DNA from: Hetaerina americana
Lineage: Eukaryota; Arthropoda; Insecta; Odonata; Calopterygidae
Direction: 5' to 3'
Assembly: GCA_022747635.1 (NCBI GenBank)
Contig: JAKTNV010000007.1
Location: 4,041,905-4,105,904, forward strand
DNA length: 64,000 nucleotides
Shown: piece after piece, positions 45,332-56,720 of the stretch
Layout of the letters: each line of letters starts with the position of its first letter
Position numbering within the stretch: position 1 is the stretch's first letter
Notes under the pieces: model-generated
What the model was told of the DNA's origin: nothing
Databases searched by the model: none
What the model saw: the letters and a program-made list of their open reading frames with translations, nothing else
Position numbers and translations under genes: made by a program

Positions 45332-46645
45332 CCTTGATCAAAAATTTCCCGGAATTTATTCAGAAAATTAAAAATACAAGTTTATTCATCTAAATCTATA
45401 TTGTCCCCTTCAAAGTAATCCCCATCGACTGCAACACACTTATGCCAGCGCTTGATCCAATCCTCGAAACATTTTTTATATTCGGTTTTCGGTATGTCCA
45501 TCAGTGCTTCCTGCGATTTTTCCATTACTTCCTCTCGGCTGCTAAAACGCGTTCCCCGTAATGGTTTTTTAACTCGATTGAACAGAAAGAAGTCACAGGG
45601 AGCCAAATCAGGTGAATTCGGTGGCTGTTGGATGGTATTTGTTGCATTTTTCGTCAAAAAATTACGAATAATGATAGCACTGTGCGACGGTGCGTTATCA
45701 TGGTGCAAAATCCACGAGTTTTCTGCCCACATTTCTGGTCTCTTTCGGCGAATTGCTTCACGCAAACGTCTCATAACGCCCAAATAATACTCTTTGTTTA
45801 CTGTCTGGCCTTCTGGCAAAAATTCATGATGCACTACACCGTTGTAATCCATGAAAACCGTCAGCATTGCCTTCTTTTTTGACTGAAAACGACGTGGTTT
45901 TTTTGGTCTCGGCTCATTTGGTGAACGCCATTCACTTGCCTGATGTCTGGATTGCGTGTCGTACTCATAAACCCACGTCTCGTCTCCAGTAATGATCCTT
46001 TTGATGAATGTGGGATCGGATTCAGCCTCGCAAATCATGTCTTTTGCGACGTCAACACGGTCTCTTTTTTGCATGAAATTGAGGTACTTTGCTGCTACAC
46101 GACGGAAACCCAAATCATTAACCACAATGTCTTGGGCGGATCCATAGGCAATGTTCAAGTCCTCCGCTATTTCTCTGATGGTTAATTTGCGGTTATTGAC
46201 CAACATTTCTTTTACTTTATCAATTTTTTCACCGACTTTCGATGTCGATGGTCTGCCACTGCGTTCATCATCTTCGATTGACTCACGACCACTTCTGAAC
46301 CGCTCGTGCCACTGGTAAACGACCGTTTTTTTTAGAGAATCGTTGCCGAAACACTTTTACAACATTTCCAACGTCCGTGCGCCACTAAATCCGTTTTTTA
46401 CGCAAAATTTAATACAAGTTCGTTGTTGCAAATTTAAATCCATTTCTGAAATTGTAAAAAATCGCCAACACACACAGAGATAGATGTACTCTTGGCTACG
46501 TAACTTTTGCAAATGTCAAGTTATGACACTAAGATTTAAATGGAATATCAACAACAGATGTACCAATTTAACAAAAAAATCAGAACTCAAATCGGAACGA
46601 TGGGAGCGACACACGGTGGTTATTCCGGGAAATTTTTGATCAAGG
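45332..46645 (-). mobile_element. Nearly intact mariner element, family M3
   Basis: Terminal inverted repeats of 24 bp match exactly (CCTTGATCAAAAATTTCCCG and the next four bases on each side). TA flanks both ends (45330-45331 and 46646-46647). The 1314-bp length is that of a full mariner. A full-length transposase frame lies inside on the minus strand and is broken only by one stop codon. Identical termini and a near-complete ORF indicate a recent insertion. Confidence 0.95.
45382..46443 (-). pseudogene. Mariner transposase, full length with one nonsense codon
   Basis: The minus frame from ATG at 46443 to the stop at 45382 is 353 codons with one internal stop, at about codon 28 (46362-46360), in the first helix-turn-helix. 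The N-terminus (IKFCVKNGFSGARTLEML) and WHERFRSGRESIEDDERSGR form the DNA-binding region. The second helix is NNRKLTIREIAEDLNIAYGS. The catalytic residues are all present: TGDETWVYEYD, LHHDNAPSH, and NSPDLAPCDFFLF, with 34 residues between the last two aspartates (D,D34D). A start at 46206 could yield a 274-residue product lacking the first DNA-binding motif. Confidence 0.93.
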
Positions 46646-46647
46646 TA

Positions 46648-48019
46648 GTACGTCATTGCAATACCAAGATTCGTTCACAGCTTAATATTAAAGAGGTGAA
46701 ATTATGGCTCGAAAAAATATTGGAAAAAAATTATTACAGCCATCCTCGAAGCAATTGCTGTAAATACCACAAAGTAATTTTAGTTCAGTCTCGGTGATGT
46801 GAACACATTTTTGAGGAAATTCACTTTGAAATAATTAATTATCCTAAACCTTATGCAAGAACTGCCCAAGGCGCCAGTAGAATTAATTGGCTAAAGCACT
46901 TTTCCGTGTTTGAACGGATATCTAGGCAAATGGTTTAATTACCGTTGAAATGCTGGTGCCATCACAAGGTACATTTTCAATTTGGAATGGTTTGACAAGA
47001 GTTGAAGAGGAAACAAATATATTTGCACACCGTGATATGGAAGAATGTAATCGACCCTTCAGCCTTTAATCACATGATCCGACGTCTGAAATTTTCCACT
47101 CCCCGCTTTATCACTCCTTACGGCTGTAAAGAACTGAGCGTACCGCGAATCTTTCTGCTAGAAATACCAAACCTCCAGTCCTCATAGGAAACTGAAATAG
47201 ATTGTCAAAAGTAAATTTCTCCAATAGAAATATTAACATTTTCTACATGCAACTCAATCGTTTAATATGCAAACATGGCTTCTTCTTTCCACGGAAACTA
47301 ATCCCTGAAGTTAAGTCATCATGTTGCTTAAACTTACCATATATGCATGCTTTCTTTAAAAATACTAACACCGTGGAAACGAAACGATACCTGGGACATG
47401 CGGGCCGGTCAGATTGGTCGATTAGCGCGCTAGCAAATGCTACCAATTAGTTCGAGTTTAATTTTGGATAACGTACATAATTAGGTTTGAATTTGAATTC
47501 AATTTTTTTTACTCTTTTGCTTGCCTTATAATTGAAGGTATTTTAAAATGTACCATAAAGGCTCTTTGATCAAGTGAATTTGCCATTACCTGATCATTAA
47601 CCCATGGAGATATTTTCTGCTTTTACGGTAAATTATGAAAAATTATTTGCATTGCGATATAATTTCAACTACATAGAAGTAAACCACGAATAATATAATT
47701 TTTTTAACAATAAGTTCTCGTGTTATGGCCGTTGAAGTTTTAAGGTTTTGACGCGCAAAAGTTTCCTCGCCTAGTTTTTATTAATGTCAAGACGTTCATT
47801 TAAAATAGGGTAAGAGTGATCAGAGATTAAAAATATGAAGACCTGTAAAGAGATATGAAAATACTGGAAAGACAACCTCTCTTGCCAACCGATCAATATA
47901 CGTGCGATGCCGTTCAATTACCCCCAGACACATGGTTTGCATAAAAAGCATCGGGAAAAGTTTTGGAAAAATAGATTTAGTATTTCAATTATTGCTACAA
48001 TGCCTCAAAGTTCTTGGAT
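46648..48019. other. Unannotated AT-rich DNA
   Basis: No gene or repeat recognised. Open frames of up to 85 codons show no motif. Confidence 0.35.
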
Positions 48020-48500
48020 CAATACATCTCGTGAGCGTGGACACGCTTTTGCCCTTACGGACTTTCCACAACTCGAAGGCTCCCTGGTAGGCGGAAGGTC
48101 CTCAAGGGTACCATAACTTCTTTGACGGCACTTAGGGTGTCATGATGGTGTCCTTTGAGTGAGGTTTTACTTTTATAGGGAATAGGAAATAGTCTGCTGG
48201 TCCCAAATTGGGAGGACTAAAAGGGTGTTGGATAATCGTCAGGATACCGTTGCAGAAGGTCTTCTTCGCAAGCAGACACTTGACCCTGCTATCTTGGTTG
48301 TCCGTCCAGAGACCTTCGGAACGAGCTCAGCGCAAATATTTCGCATCGCCAAAATTTCAGTGATGAAAATGGTATACACAGTCATTTTATCAAAGCCAGA
48401 ACGATCTCCGATCATGCGAACGCATTAATTTGCACATTTCTGAGTTTCCTAATCCGAATGAGTGGGCTCGGTCGGTTTGGACCTGCTCCGTCCAGTGCCA
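48020..48500 (-). pseudogene. Mariner transposase remnant, family M4, reverse strand
   Basis: The minus strand reads SGFDKMTVYTIFITEILAMR and NICAELVPKV, matching the second helix-turn-helix and linker of mariner transposases. After a frame change and deletion it continues LLAKKTFCNGILTIIQHPFS and PPNLGPADYFLFPIKVKPHS, the C-terminal catalytic block with its aspartate (ADYF). The first two catalytic aspartates are gone. No terminal inverted repeats were identified. It is older than the M3 element. Confidence 0.65.
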
Positions 48501-48824
48501 AGCCACGACCGAGCGAATATTCCATCAAGTGCCCCTGAAATTTATGCGAATGCAATTCTTAGTACACTAAAGTATTCGTGATTGCGTTACTCCGGGGGAT
48601 GACCGTTGTGGCCTCATATTCTCTGTGGTATGATGATTCATTTGCAGATAATAATTTGCCAGATTAAGCGGCGGGAGGGCGGGCATTTCAAGAGGCGAGG
48701 GATGGGAGTAGGTTTCTTGGCATGGGAAGGGATGGGATGGGAGCGCCTGCTCGAGGGGAGCGGTGGCGTCCAACATCGAAGTCCTTGAAATCGCGCAATC
48801 CAAATGCACCCCTCCCATAGGTCA

Positions 48825-49130
48825 GATTAACTCTAAAAGAGGGCCAAGGTCAATTGAGCCATCAGAGATAGGCGGGCGATTTGGATAGGGTAGAATACTG
48901 AGGGCGTGGGATAAGGGTGGAGGGAAACCTGGCGTCTGTATCAGCCTGTTCTTAGTGAAAGACGACAAAGGGTCCACAATTTAACGTTTCATCTAATGGA
49001 TGACGCACTCCACATTGAAGGGCTCTCCTCTTATTACGGCAAGCATGATTCGTGATTCCTCTGGAGTATTCTTCCTCCGCCTGATTTCAAACCCAGGACC
49101 TAGGATTGAGGAGTCTGCGCGCTTGATATT
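48825..49130 (-). repeat. SINE-A degenerate copy, reverse strand
   Basis: Minus-strand order: a B-box-like GGGTTTGAAATCAGGCGGAG, then a diverged body including TCCATTAGATGAAACGTTAAAT, and GCCAGGTTTCCCTCCACCC. These correspond, with many differences, to the full SINE-A. The end coordinates are rough because divergence is high. Confidence 0.5.
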
Positions 49131-49464
49131 TGGAAAATCTGGTTCCTCTTCGTTGATAGTTAAAATAAATCACTAAGGAAGTTGCTTTCACAATTACGAT
49201 GAGTTGATATTCGTTCGTTTTCTTCAAAGTTCTTCGCTTCATGCCCGTGATTAAATTCTCTGATTGTTCAGTGATATTATATATTGACATCGAGTTTAAC
49301 ACCTTATGTACTCCGCCGGCGATGGACACTGCGTTTTGGTAATTCTGATTCGCCATCGTGAACTCAAGGAGTCCCTCGCAAATACCTCTGATGCAAAACT
49401 ATGCTATGTTTTCAGCAAGCCAATTAAAACTATATTTCACAGACACTTAATATATATGTAAATT

Positions 49465-49575
49465 TCAATGCAACAATTTCAGAGTGTAAAAATCATTCCC
49501 CTAGACCTGGATTCGAACCCAGATCCCTCAATATCCAGCCGAGTGCTTTAACCAGTTAAGCTATGATATAAATTA
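49465..49575 (-). repeat. SINE-B copy with tRNA-like head, reverse strand
   Basis: The minus strand starts with TAGCTTAACTGGTTAAAGCA (A-box-like), then GGTTCGAATCC (B-box, 49509-49519). It continues GAATGATTTTTACACTCTGA and ATTGTTGCATTGAAAT. The last two blocks are shared with the palindromic locus at 52157-52410. The 5' acceptor strand of the tRNA is not matched, so it is a tRNA-derived SINE and not a tRNA gene. Confidence 0.65.
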
Positions 49576-49679
49576 TTTTATTTGGTTCAAAATATTACAG
49601 AGTTTGTTTGCATCATGCATAATATCAGGTCACAGATTACGGGTGCATCATGTTTTTCTTTATTATAAGTGTATACATG

Positions 49680-49800
49680 GATACAGACATGATACATATA
49701 CCACATACATACACACTTGCTCATACATACGCACATATGCACATGCACACGCACACACATACACATAAACATATGCATACAGACGCATACTCGTACATTT
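49680..49800. repeat. Low-complexity CA/TA-rich tract
   Basis: Repeated ACATACACAC-like units with interruptions (CATACACAT, GCATACAGAC). It explains the cysteine/methionine-rich open frame on the minus strand. Confidence 0.8.
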
Positions 49801-50140
49801 GACCATTGACATTTAGAAAGAAAATAGAAAGGAAGACAAGGTCAACAGATATTAGAAGGAAGATTTTAGCTAGAAATGGAAAATTATGTATTGTAAGAAA
49901 TTATCAATGGCAGGGTTGAAATTATCGATGCAATCAGTCATTCAGCAAACGCCATTCAGTCATTCTTCAACGATGGACGAAGTGTGCCCGGCACCGGGTG
50001 GCTACCGGACATCACTTCCCAGAGTTCTGATCGTGGCTAGCGTCGCTCCGGTCGCGACTCGACCCTGGGCGACGAGTGCTTCGCCGTTTCCCGGGACGCC
50101 TCGCCTCGTCCAACGGGTCGACGAGCGAGGACGCGGCATT

Positions 50141-51600
50141 TCACCGCATCCCTCCCCCCCGGCCTCGTCCGAAGAGGAAGAGCCAGCCGTGGTCTCCACG
50201 AAGAGTGGGTAATTCGGCAGCGTTCCACGGGGGGGCCTTCTTCGAAGGAGCACCGCTGGGGGCCGCCAAGGGGCAGAAGGTAGCCTCGGGGAGGCTATGA
50301 GTGGCGGACTGGGTCTCACCTGCCGAATGGTTGTGGTCGGGAAAAATCAGGGGAGATAGTTGCTTGGGGTCCGTATCTAGAGGAGCGCTGGGAAGATCGT
50401 CCTCACCTTGGCTGTCATCAATGGGGAAAGACGATGGGGTATGTGGGATTTTTGACTTTCGGAAACTTGTATGCGGGTCGACTTCCGGGGTCGGTGACGC
50501 TTCCTTTATAGTTAATGATAAAGGGGTCGAGGGATGAGCTGTTGGGGACGGGAAAACATCGCAATCAGATGCATTCTCCTCACCTGTCACCAGAGGTTTT
50601 CGGGGTGTTTGAAACCCGTGATGCAAGGATTGCGAAGCGAGGGCGTCGATGGCGTGAGCGGGGGGAGGGAGGATGAAAGACCATCCTTCCTCATTTGACG
50701 AGCGCACGGAGACGGGGGCTGGAGGTCGTGTGATATTAGGCGAGGTGGTAGGTACGTGAGCTATTTGTAGATCGGTATTCGAGACCAGGAGCTTGGGTTT
50801 GTCAGTCCTCTTCTTTTTCGGTTCCCTTTCCTCCGTTGACGATTTTCGCTCCCGCTGACATTTCCCTCCAATTGAAGGGAGATGCGGGGGACCGACGGGA
50901 GCAGCCGGGGCCGCACCCTCGATGAGTAGAAGCGACCGCGCTCTCTCCTCCACAGCCACTTCGGGCTCGTCCATCTCCACGGCGGCGTTAGGGTTGGAGG
51001 GCATCGTCATTGCCTCCACATAGGTCTTACCTCCCTGGTTCCGAGGGCAGGTCTTGCGCTCGTGGCCTTCTTGGTTACAGCGGGCGCAAGTGCGGCGCTG
51101 ACCCTCATAGATGATGATGGCCCGGTTGCCGCCGATGTGGAGGTACGAGGGGAGGGGTACGTCATCCGCACAACCCTGGTGCCAGTAAGCACCCGCGCCA
51201 TCTTGTCTCTCTCCCACCTGTTCTCCCACGAGCGATGGATTTTACCAAAGCGTTGGAGCTCGCCTGTTATGTCTTCCAACGGGGTCTCCACGGGGAGACA
51301 AAGAACCGTGACATTACATGGTCTGCCGGAAGTCTCGCCAATTGTTATTGTCGTCCTCTGGTCACTTAAAGACGGAAATGGTAGTTTCCGTGGAGTATTG
51401 TCTAAAATCCTAGTCATTGGAGCTTCGGTTGCCAACTTCAGGAATATCAAATGGCGATTGTATCCAAATTGGATCGCCACTATCTCTTCGGGTGTGAGGC
51501 CCAGTGACTCTAACGTGAAGAGGTTGACCTCCAACGGGGTAGGGGGCTTCGCCTTCTCGTCAACTTGCAAGGCGAGCGTGTTTAAGCGGCGCACAGCCAT
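50141..51600 (-). pseudogene. LINE ORF1 (gag-like, zinc knuckle), one frameshift
   Basis: The minus strand holds two overlapping frames that together make an ORF1 of about 480 residues. The first (from MAVRRLNTLALQ at 51600) gives PTPLEVNLFTLESLGLTPEE and a nucleic-acid-binding block CNVTVLCLPVETPLEDITGE...ARVLTGTRVVRM. Near 51170 the frame shifts by one base and continues DVPLPSYLHIGGNRAIIIYE and CARCNQEGHERKTC, a CCHC zinc knuckle (C-x2-C-x4-H-x4-C). A long Pro/Ser-rich tail follows. This layout is known from ORF1 of Jockey/I-group LINEs. No ORF2 follows; the element is cut off near 49985. Confidence 0.8.
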
Positions 51601-51657
51601 TTAAAGAATTCAGCACACTAGCAAGAAGAAGGAAAGCGCAACAAAAGAACGAGTACT

Positions 51658-52015
51658 TTAAAGGGAAATAAAACACTCACGAACGCTCCCTCCCCGCCAC
51701 ACGCACCCGGCGGTAGCAAACAAAAGGAGCCTAAGGTCTACATCAGGAGTAAAGGCCAGCCTGGAACCAATAAACAAGACGAAAGCACAGCCTTCCCGGC
51801 GGAAAAAGAAGTCGAGCGTCAAACCCCACGCTTCTTGAAGAACTTGGCGGTCAAACGCCGCTCGAAACCAAACACGATCGGAACTTCGATTTCCGAGGTA
51901 GTCCGACAGTGCCGCTCTCCAAAACCCGGCGACCGACGCCTCGGACGCCGGCGGAATCAGACACTCGGTAAACACCAGCACGTCCTGCTATCGAGGCGTC
52001 CTCTTAAACTCTAAC
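51658..52015 (-). other. Upstream part of the same LINE, with a possible small ORF
   Basis: This GC-rich segment precedes ORF1 on the minus strand and has a 107-codon frame (51981-51658; FWRAALSDYLGNRSSDRVWF, EAWGLTLDFFFRREG) with no domain I recognise. It may be the 5' untranslated region or an extra upstream ORF of the LINE. Confidence 0.35.
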
Positions 52016-52156
52016 ATTTTGGGGCTTTTAAAGGAACAAAATGTTGTGACGAAATACCGTACATACAATGTCACAGGCATTCGTAGTCGTGCGCGACGCG
52101 CCACTGTCCACGAGGATAAAGCCAACTTTAAACACTTAGGCTGTTTAAACCTCGAC

Positions 52157-52410
52157 AAATTTCCAAGAAACTGCGGGAGATGCCGCAACAGTAACTTTTA
52201 ACGGAGTCATCCCCTAATGTGCATTTCATTGCAACAATGTCAGAGTGTAAAAATCATTCACCTTGACCAGATATTGAGGGATTTGGGTTCGAATCCCAGT
52301 CAAGGCGAATGATTTTTACACTCTAAAATTGTTGCATTGAAATGCACATTAGCGGATGACTCCGTTAAAAGTTACTGTCGCGGCATCTCCCGCAATTTAT
52401 TTGGAAATAT
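52157..52410. repeat. SINE-B head-to-head palindrome
   Basis: Arms 52157-52267 and 52299-52410 are complementary over about 110 bp with scattered differences (CTGCGGGAGATGCCG, AACTTTTAACGGAGTCATCC, AGTGTAAAAATCATTC). The 31-bp spacer contains the tRNA-like 3' half with an exact B-box GGTTCGAATCC (52286-52296). The arrangement is two SINE-B bodies facing outward from one shared tRNA-like segment, as at 16039-16300 for SINE-D. Confidence 0.85.
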
Positions 52411-53769
52411 TTGTGAATATCATTCTCTGAATAATATGCAACCTAAATGTGTAAATTTTTATCTCATTTATTAACCCATTGTCTTTGTTCTTTAAGTAAC
52501 ACTTAATACTGAATCTTTAATACGATGCCAATAATATCGGGGAGATATAACGGTGGTTAAAACGCTATCATCAGGTGAAACAAGGAAAACCTCTTCCCTT
52601 TTCTGGATGCCTTGCGCATAAATATTTCAGGATTAGCTATGGGTAGATCACGAATTACATCTTCACAGAGTGAGTGAGGATTAAGAGGTAAAGATGGCAA
52701 TCGTCGTCTATAGAGATTACTTTCCTCTCGAGAATTCTATTCTTTTCATCGACGCATCACGATGATAAGTAGACAGAAAATTTCGCTTCCGAAGCATACC
52801 CGTTGAATTTACTCGACCGTTCTCATTCCCAGAAGTCTTGTATTGAAAAAAAACTCCAAAATGTGTCAGCTATTAATTCTCTTACCCAGGCAGATTGAGC
52901 AACGAATTGTTGATCCGATCTCGTGCGTATTAAGTCAATGTTTTTTCCACGATAAATTGCAAATTGATTTGTTTATCGCCCTCAATCTATTGCTTTGTTT
53001 TAATAAAAACTTCCCTCAACATAATTTCGAATAAATCAATTTATTTGGGTTTCCCTTCGCTATTTCGGTGCCTTACCAGTGCCATGGCTAAAGTAACGCA
53101 CAAACAGAACGTACGATTCCAATTTAATTCTTTGATTCTTCTTCAATTTCTCCCCACCATCATCACCGACGACGTATTTTAATTCGGCCTCAAGAAAGGT
53201 CTCTGTCATTACAATATATTTAAAAGGAGAAGTAGTGCATTACGTTGCTTTTTGCTTTTTATCATTTGGACCAATTTTCTCCCGCGTGGGTGTGTTGCAA
53301 GAATTATTTTCTTTCGCTCAATTCATGAATAAGAAGCGTTGGTAATTTAGATCTTAATCGATAGGTTAGGTTGAATGCCAAACGAATCTCAGAGTTGCCC
53401 TATTCATCCCCCCACTCAAGGAAAAGGGAGGGAATGTCGCACGCCGTCTCAATAGCCATGAGGAGCGCCGCTGTTCACTCTCTGATCCCGCGCTCCGTGA
53501 AATTTCAGCCAGCCAATGAAACCAGCGCCGCCCGTGACGCAGACGGTTCTCATAATCACTTTCGTCAAACAACGTGGCTCGTGACTCGCTCGTGCATCCT
53601 ACGCAACCAAAAAAAGCGTCCAGTGGCCTGCTAAGTAACTGGGAGAAGAAAGAGAAATCTGCTTAATCCATTGCTGATCTCCTTTCTTCTAATACTTCAT
53701 CGTAAACATAAACTGGAAAGCGTTTTCATACGTTCTCTTGGAAAAACATCTCTGGCGAATGAATTCGAG
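52411..53769. other. Unannotated DNA
   Basis: No gene or repeat recognised; short open frames at 52843-53182 and 53371-53634 have no motif. Confidence 0.35.
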
Positions 53770-53784
53770 CTCCAAAAATTGCAT

Positions 53785-54030
53785 ATCCCGGCGGTGTTGA
53801 ATATTTTTCAGAGGTATCTCGATCCCTACTTGAGGTGCTTTGTGGAGGGCACTTTGAGTGAGTACGCCGTCCGTCGGATGGGACGTTAAGCCGCGGACCC
53901 CTTGGCGCCTTTCGTAAAGAGTAGGCTAATGCCGACGCCGGGTTTCTCTCCACCCTTCATCCTTTCCTGTCCTTCCCCTATGGCGCAAATGACCTTAGCT
54001 GTCGGTCGCCTCCCCTCAAAACTACTACTA
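53785..54030 (+). repeat. SINE-A, 5'-truncated copy
   Basis: The insertion is flanked by the 15-bp direct repeat CTCCAAAAATTGCAT (53770-53784 and 54031-54045). It begins inside the B-box (ATCCCGGCGGTGTTG), so the tRNA-like head is missing and the copy cannot be transcribed from its own promoter. The body differs from 44512-44752 at only about half a dozen positions and ends in (CTA)n. Confidence 0.92.
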
Positions 54031-54045
54031 CTCCAAAAATTGCAT

Positions 54046-55950
54046 GCAAGGAATTCCGCATGTTTTAGTCGATCCGTTTCGAGAGGGAACGAAAATGATT
54101 CCAATTCGAAAAATATTCACCAAATCCATCGGGACATAGAAGAACGTTTCATGAGAATTACAAATATAACGTTTCATTTCTTTCGGGGAAAATTGACGAA
54201 TTTGTTCCCTCACTCAAAGATAGATATTCAATTCCAGTGTTGAATTGAACATTATAAAGTCCAATTTTCTTTCTTTTTCGCAGCATTAGGATCAGATCCT
54301 GGTCACTTTATCGGGGAGAGGCAAAAGGAGACTTCAACTCGGCTGAAGCAACAACTGATGTACGCTCTTCGATGCTCCGCTTTTGCTAAGCATCGCATGA
54401 ATTCCTCCCCTTCTCACTTCTCGGAGAGACTTCGACCCAGCACTCGGCATTCCTGCAATGACGAAGGCTCAGAAAAATGTTCACTGTTGAACGCCTGAGG
54501 GACTCATGGAACCGATGAACCCTGGCATTCGATGGACTGCTGGGAATAAATAGAGGCAATTTCAATTCTAGGAGGCAGGAGGCTTTATGAAGATTATACC
54601 TAATAAATGTCAAGAAAGGATATGATTTTGAGAGAAATAATTCATATTGATGGTGAAAAAAGGGAAAGTAATTTTTACAGAGAAGTATAAGAAACTTTCG
54701 TCCTTATCCGGCTGACGACAATGTTGAAATTAACCTAGTCCCCCGAATACAGATAACGTTGGTCACTTCTTGTTTACAACGAGACAGGATGTTAATGAAA
54801 GAGTGAGAACACATCTGATGCCTCGAGCCTTGGACGTGGTTCAGTCAATTATCTGGGTTCGCCCTCTTGTTCGGAGCCAAAAGAGCCGTGTCCTCTCCAC
54901 GCCTTATGTCAAGGTTTCCTTTGCCTTCGAGGGTAATGACGGGAAAACACCATGAACATTGGGGTAATGAGAAAGTTTTGATTTCTATCGTCAAATAGAA
55001 AAACAGAATTTTCATGGAGTGTTTTCAGATATTAAATGGTGTTTATTTTAAATGTTTTGCGACATGAGGAAAGTGATAATAGAGAGTATGATTTGTTTTC
55101 CATGATAACTAAGAGATTTTAGAACCAGCAAAAGGGTCATGAAATTTATCAAGGGTATTACGTAAGTCGTACTAATTAACATATTAACAATTACTTAGTA
55201 ATAATGGACTGTCCACTAAAATTCACGAACCAGAACGCAGAGCGGAGAAGGGCGATGGATAAGGAAACTTGGGGGAACTTGTTAATAGGCACTGGGTGGA
55301 GGCACACAATGATAATGAAATCATTTGAAGATGCGGAGCAAGTTGAGGCCCAAAAGAATAATCCCAAGGTGAAGCTGAGAGTCAGAAGACAATCAGAGGA
55401 TGTGAAAGTGATCGGAAAATATAAGAACCCAAGAACTGAAGAAAGACAGCTGCAATAAAAGTGGATAAGACATACATTTTTAAGCAAGGGAAAGAAGGCG
55501 ATGGGGTAAAAAATAATAGGGTGTATGAAAAGGATAAACGCGTTCGAAGAATATTGAGAAACTTATTCAACGAACAAATCCAAGACAGGCTTGATAAAAT
55601 TTTAAATTAAAGAATAAAGGAAAGAGGTGGAAAGACCATTTAACTATTACGAAAGCAATGAAGGAACCCTGTATGCGTAATTAGGTTAAAACGTGATGCA
55701 AGAGTTATTAGTGTCTTCTCGATGTTTTCCTAGTTCTGGACAGAACACATCAGCTATGGTGCATACAATTAACAGCAATAGGTTTACAATCGCAAATACT
55801 ATGATGAAATTTCGGTGGAAAAATGCTGCCCTCCTTCAAAGTGATGAATAAGAGCAAATGTGAAAAGTTTCGAGCGATAACTTCAAGGTACGGCATCATG
55901 ACTTACTGGTTTAAAACAAAATAAAACACATTTTATGAAAGAAAATCTTT
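54046..55950. other. Unannotated DNA
   Basis: No gene or repeat recognised. The 84-codon frame at 55204-55458 is lysine/glutamate-rich with no known domain. Confidence 0.35.
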
Positions 55951-55987
55951 TTATTTTTAAATGTAGCTACATATTTAAAGTTTTGTT

Positions 55988-56720
55988 TTACACAGTATTG
56001 AAAATCAAATCAGGAAGGTGACGCCCGCCATTGACCATACCCTGAATAAGCCGATTTCTGGCGTTTTTTATGACTATTACCAGCATAGCAGCAGGTATGT
56101 TGGCAATTTCTTCCCGGTCCTTCAGCCCTTGTAGGGTCCTTCGACGGTGAACATAAACGCGGGACTTCAAAAAATCCCACCGGAAAAATCACAAGGGGCC
56201 AAATCGGGGGAGCGGGCTGGCCACTCCAAATCGCCCCTTATGGAGATGAGGCGCTCTGGAAAGTGTTCCCTTAATTCGGCCATCGATACCCTTGAAGTTT
56301 GAGCCCTTGCTCCGTCCCGTTGGAACCAAATGTTCTCCAAGTCCAGTTCATCAAGTCGTGGAAAAAAATCCTCCAACATGTTTACATACCGGTCTGCATT
56401 TACTGTCTCTGTCCTCAGGAATATTTTCGAGAAGAGCCTCACGTGCGCTCCTCTGAGAAATGAAGTCACGTTCGAGGAGTTTCTACAAAATGGTCAACTC
56501 GTACGGATGGCAAAGAAGGTCATCGTGAAGATTTCGCCTCCCTGAGCGATCAGAAAGTCCTGAATGGCTGTCGTATATTCGCGCGCAGGACGCCGTGGGG
56601 ATCGCAAGATGACGGCTCTCACCGCCTCAATGTTCTTCGGTAATCTGATGGGGCGAGGGACTCCAGTTCTTCGTCTTGTCCCACTCACTGTTTGTCTGAA
56701 CGTAGTGACTCATGTAAAAA
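55988..56720 (-). pseudogene. DUF4817-type Tc1/mariner-like transposase remnant, reverse strand
   Basis: Three minus frames give an ordered but broken protein. The first is a helix-turn-helix part (SGTRRRTG, LPKNIEAVRAVILRSPRRPA, 56688-56494). The catalytic part (56469-56167) has RYVNMLEDFFPRL, IWFQRDGARAQTS and WPARSPDLAPCDF. The C-terminal part (56170-55988) is KSRVYVHRRRTLQGLKD and GRHLPDLIF. Insect transposases with a DUF4817-like head and DDE domain have this order. The first catalytic aspartate region is deleted and a frameshift follows CDF. Terminal repeats were not found. Confidence 0.7.
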
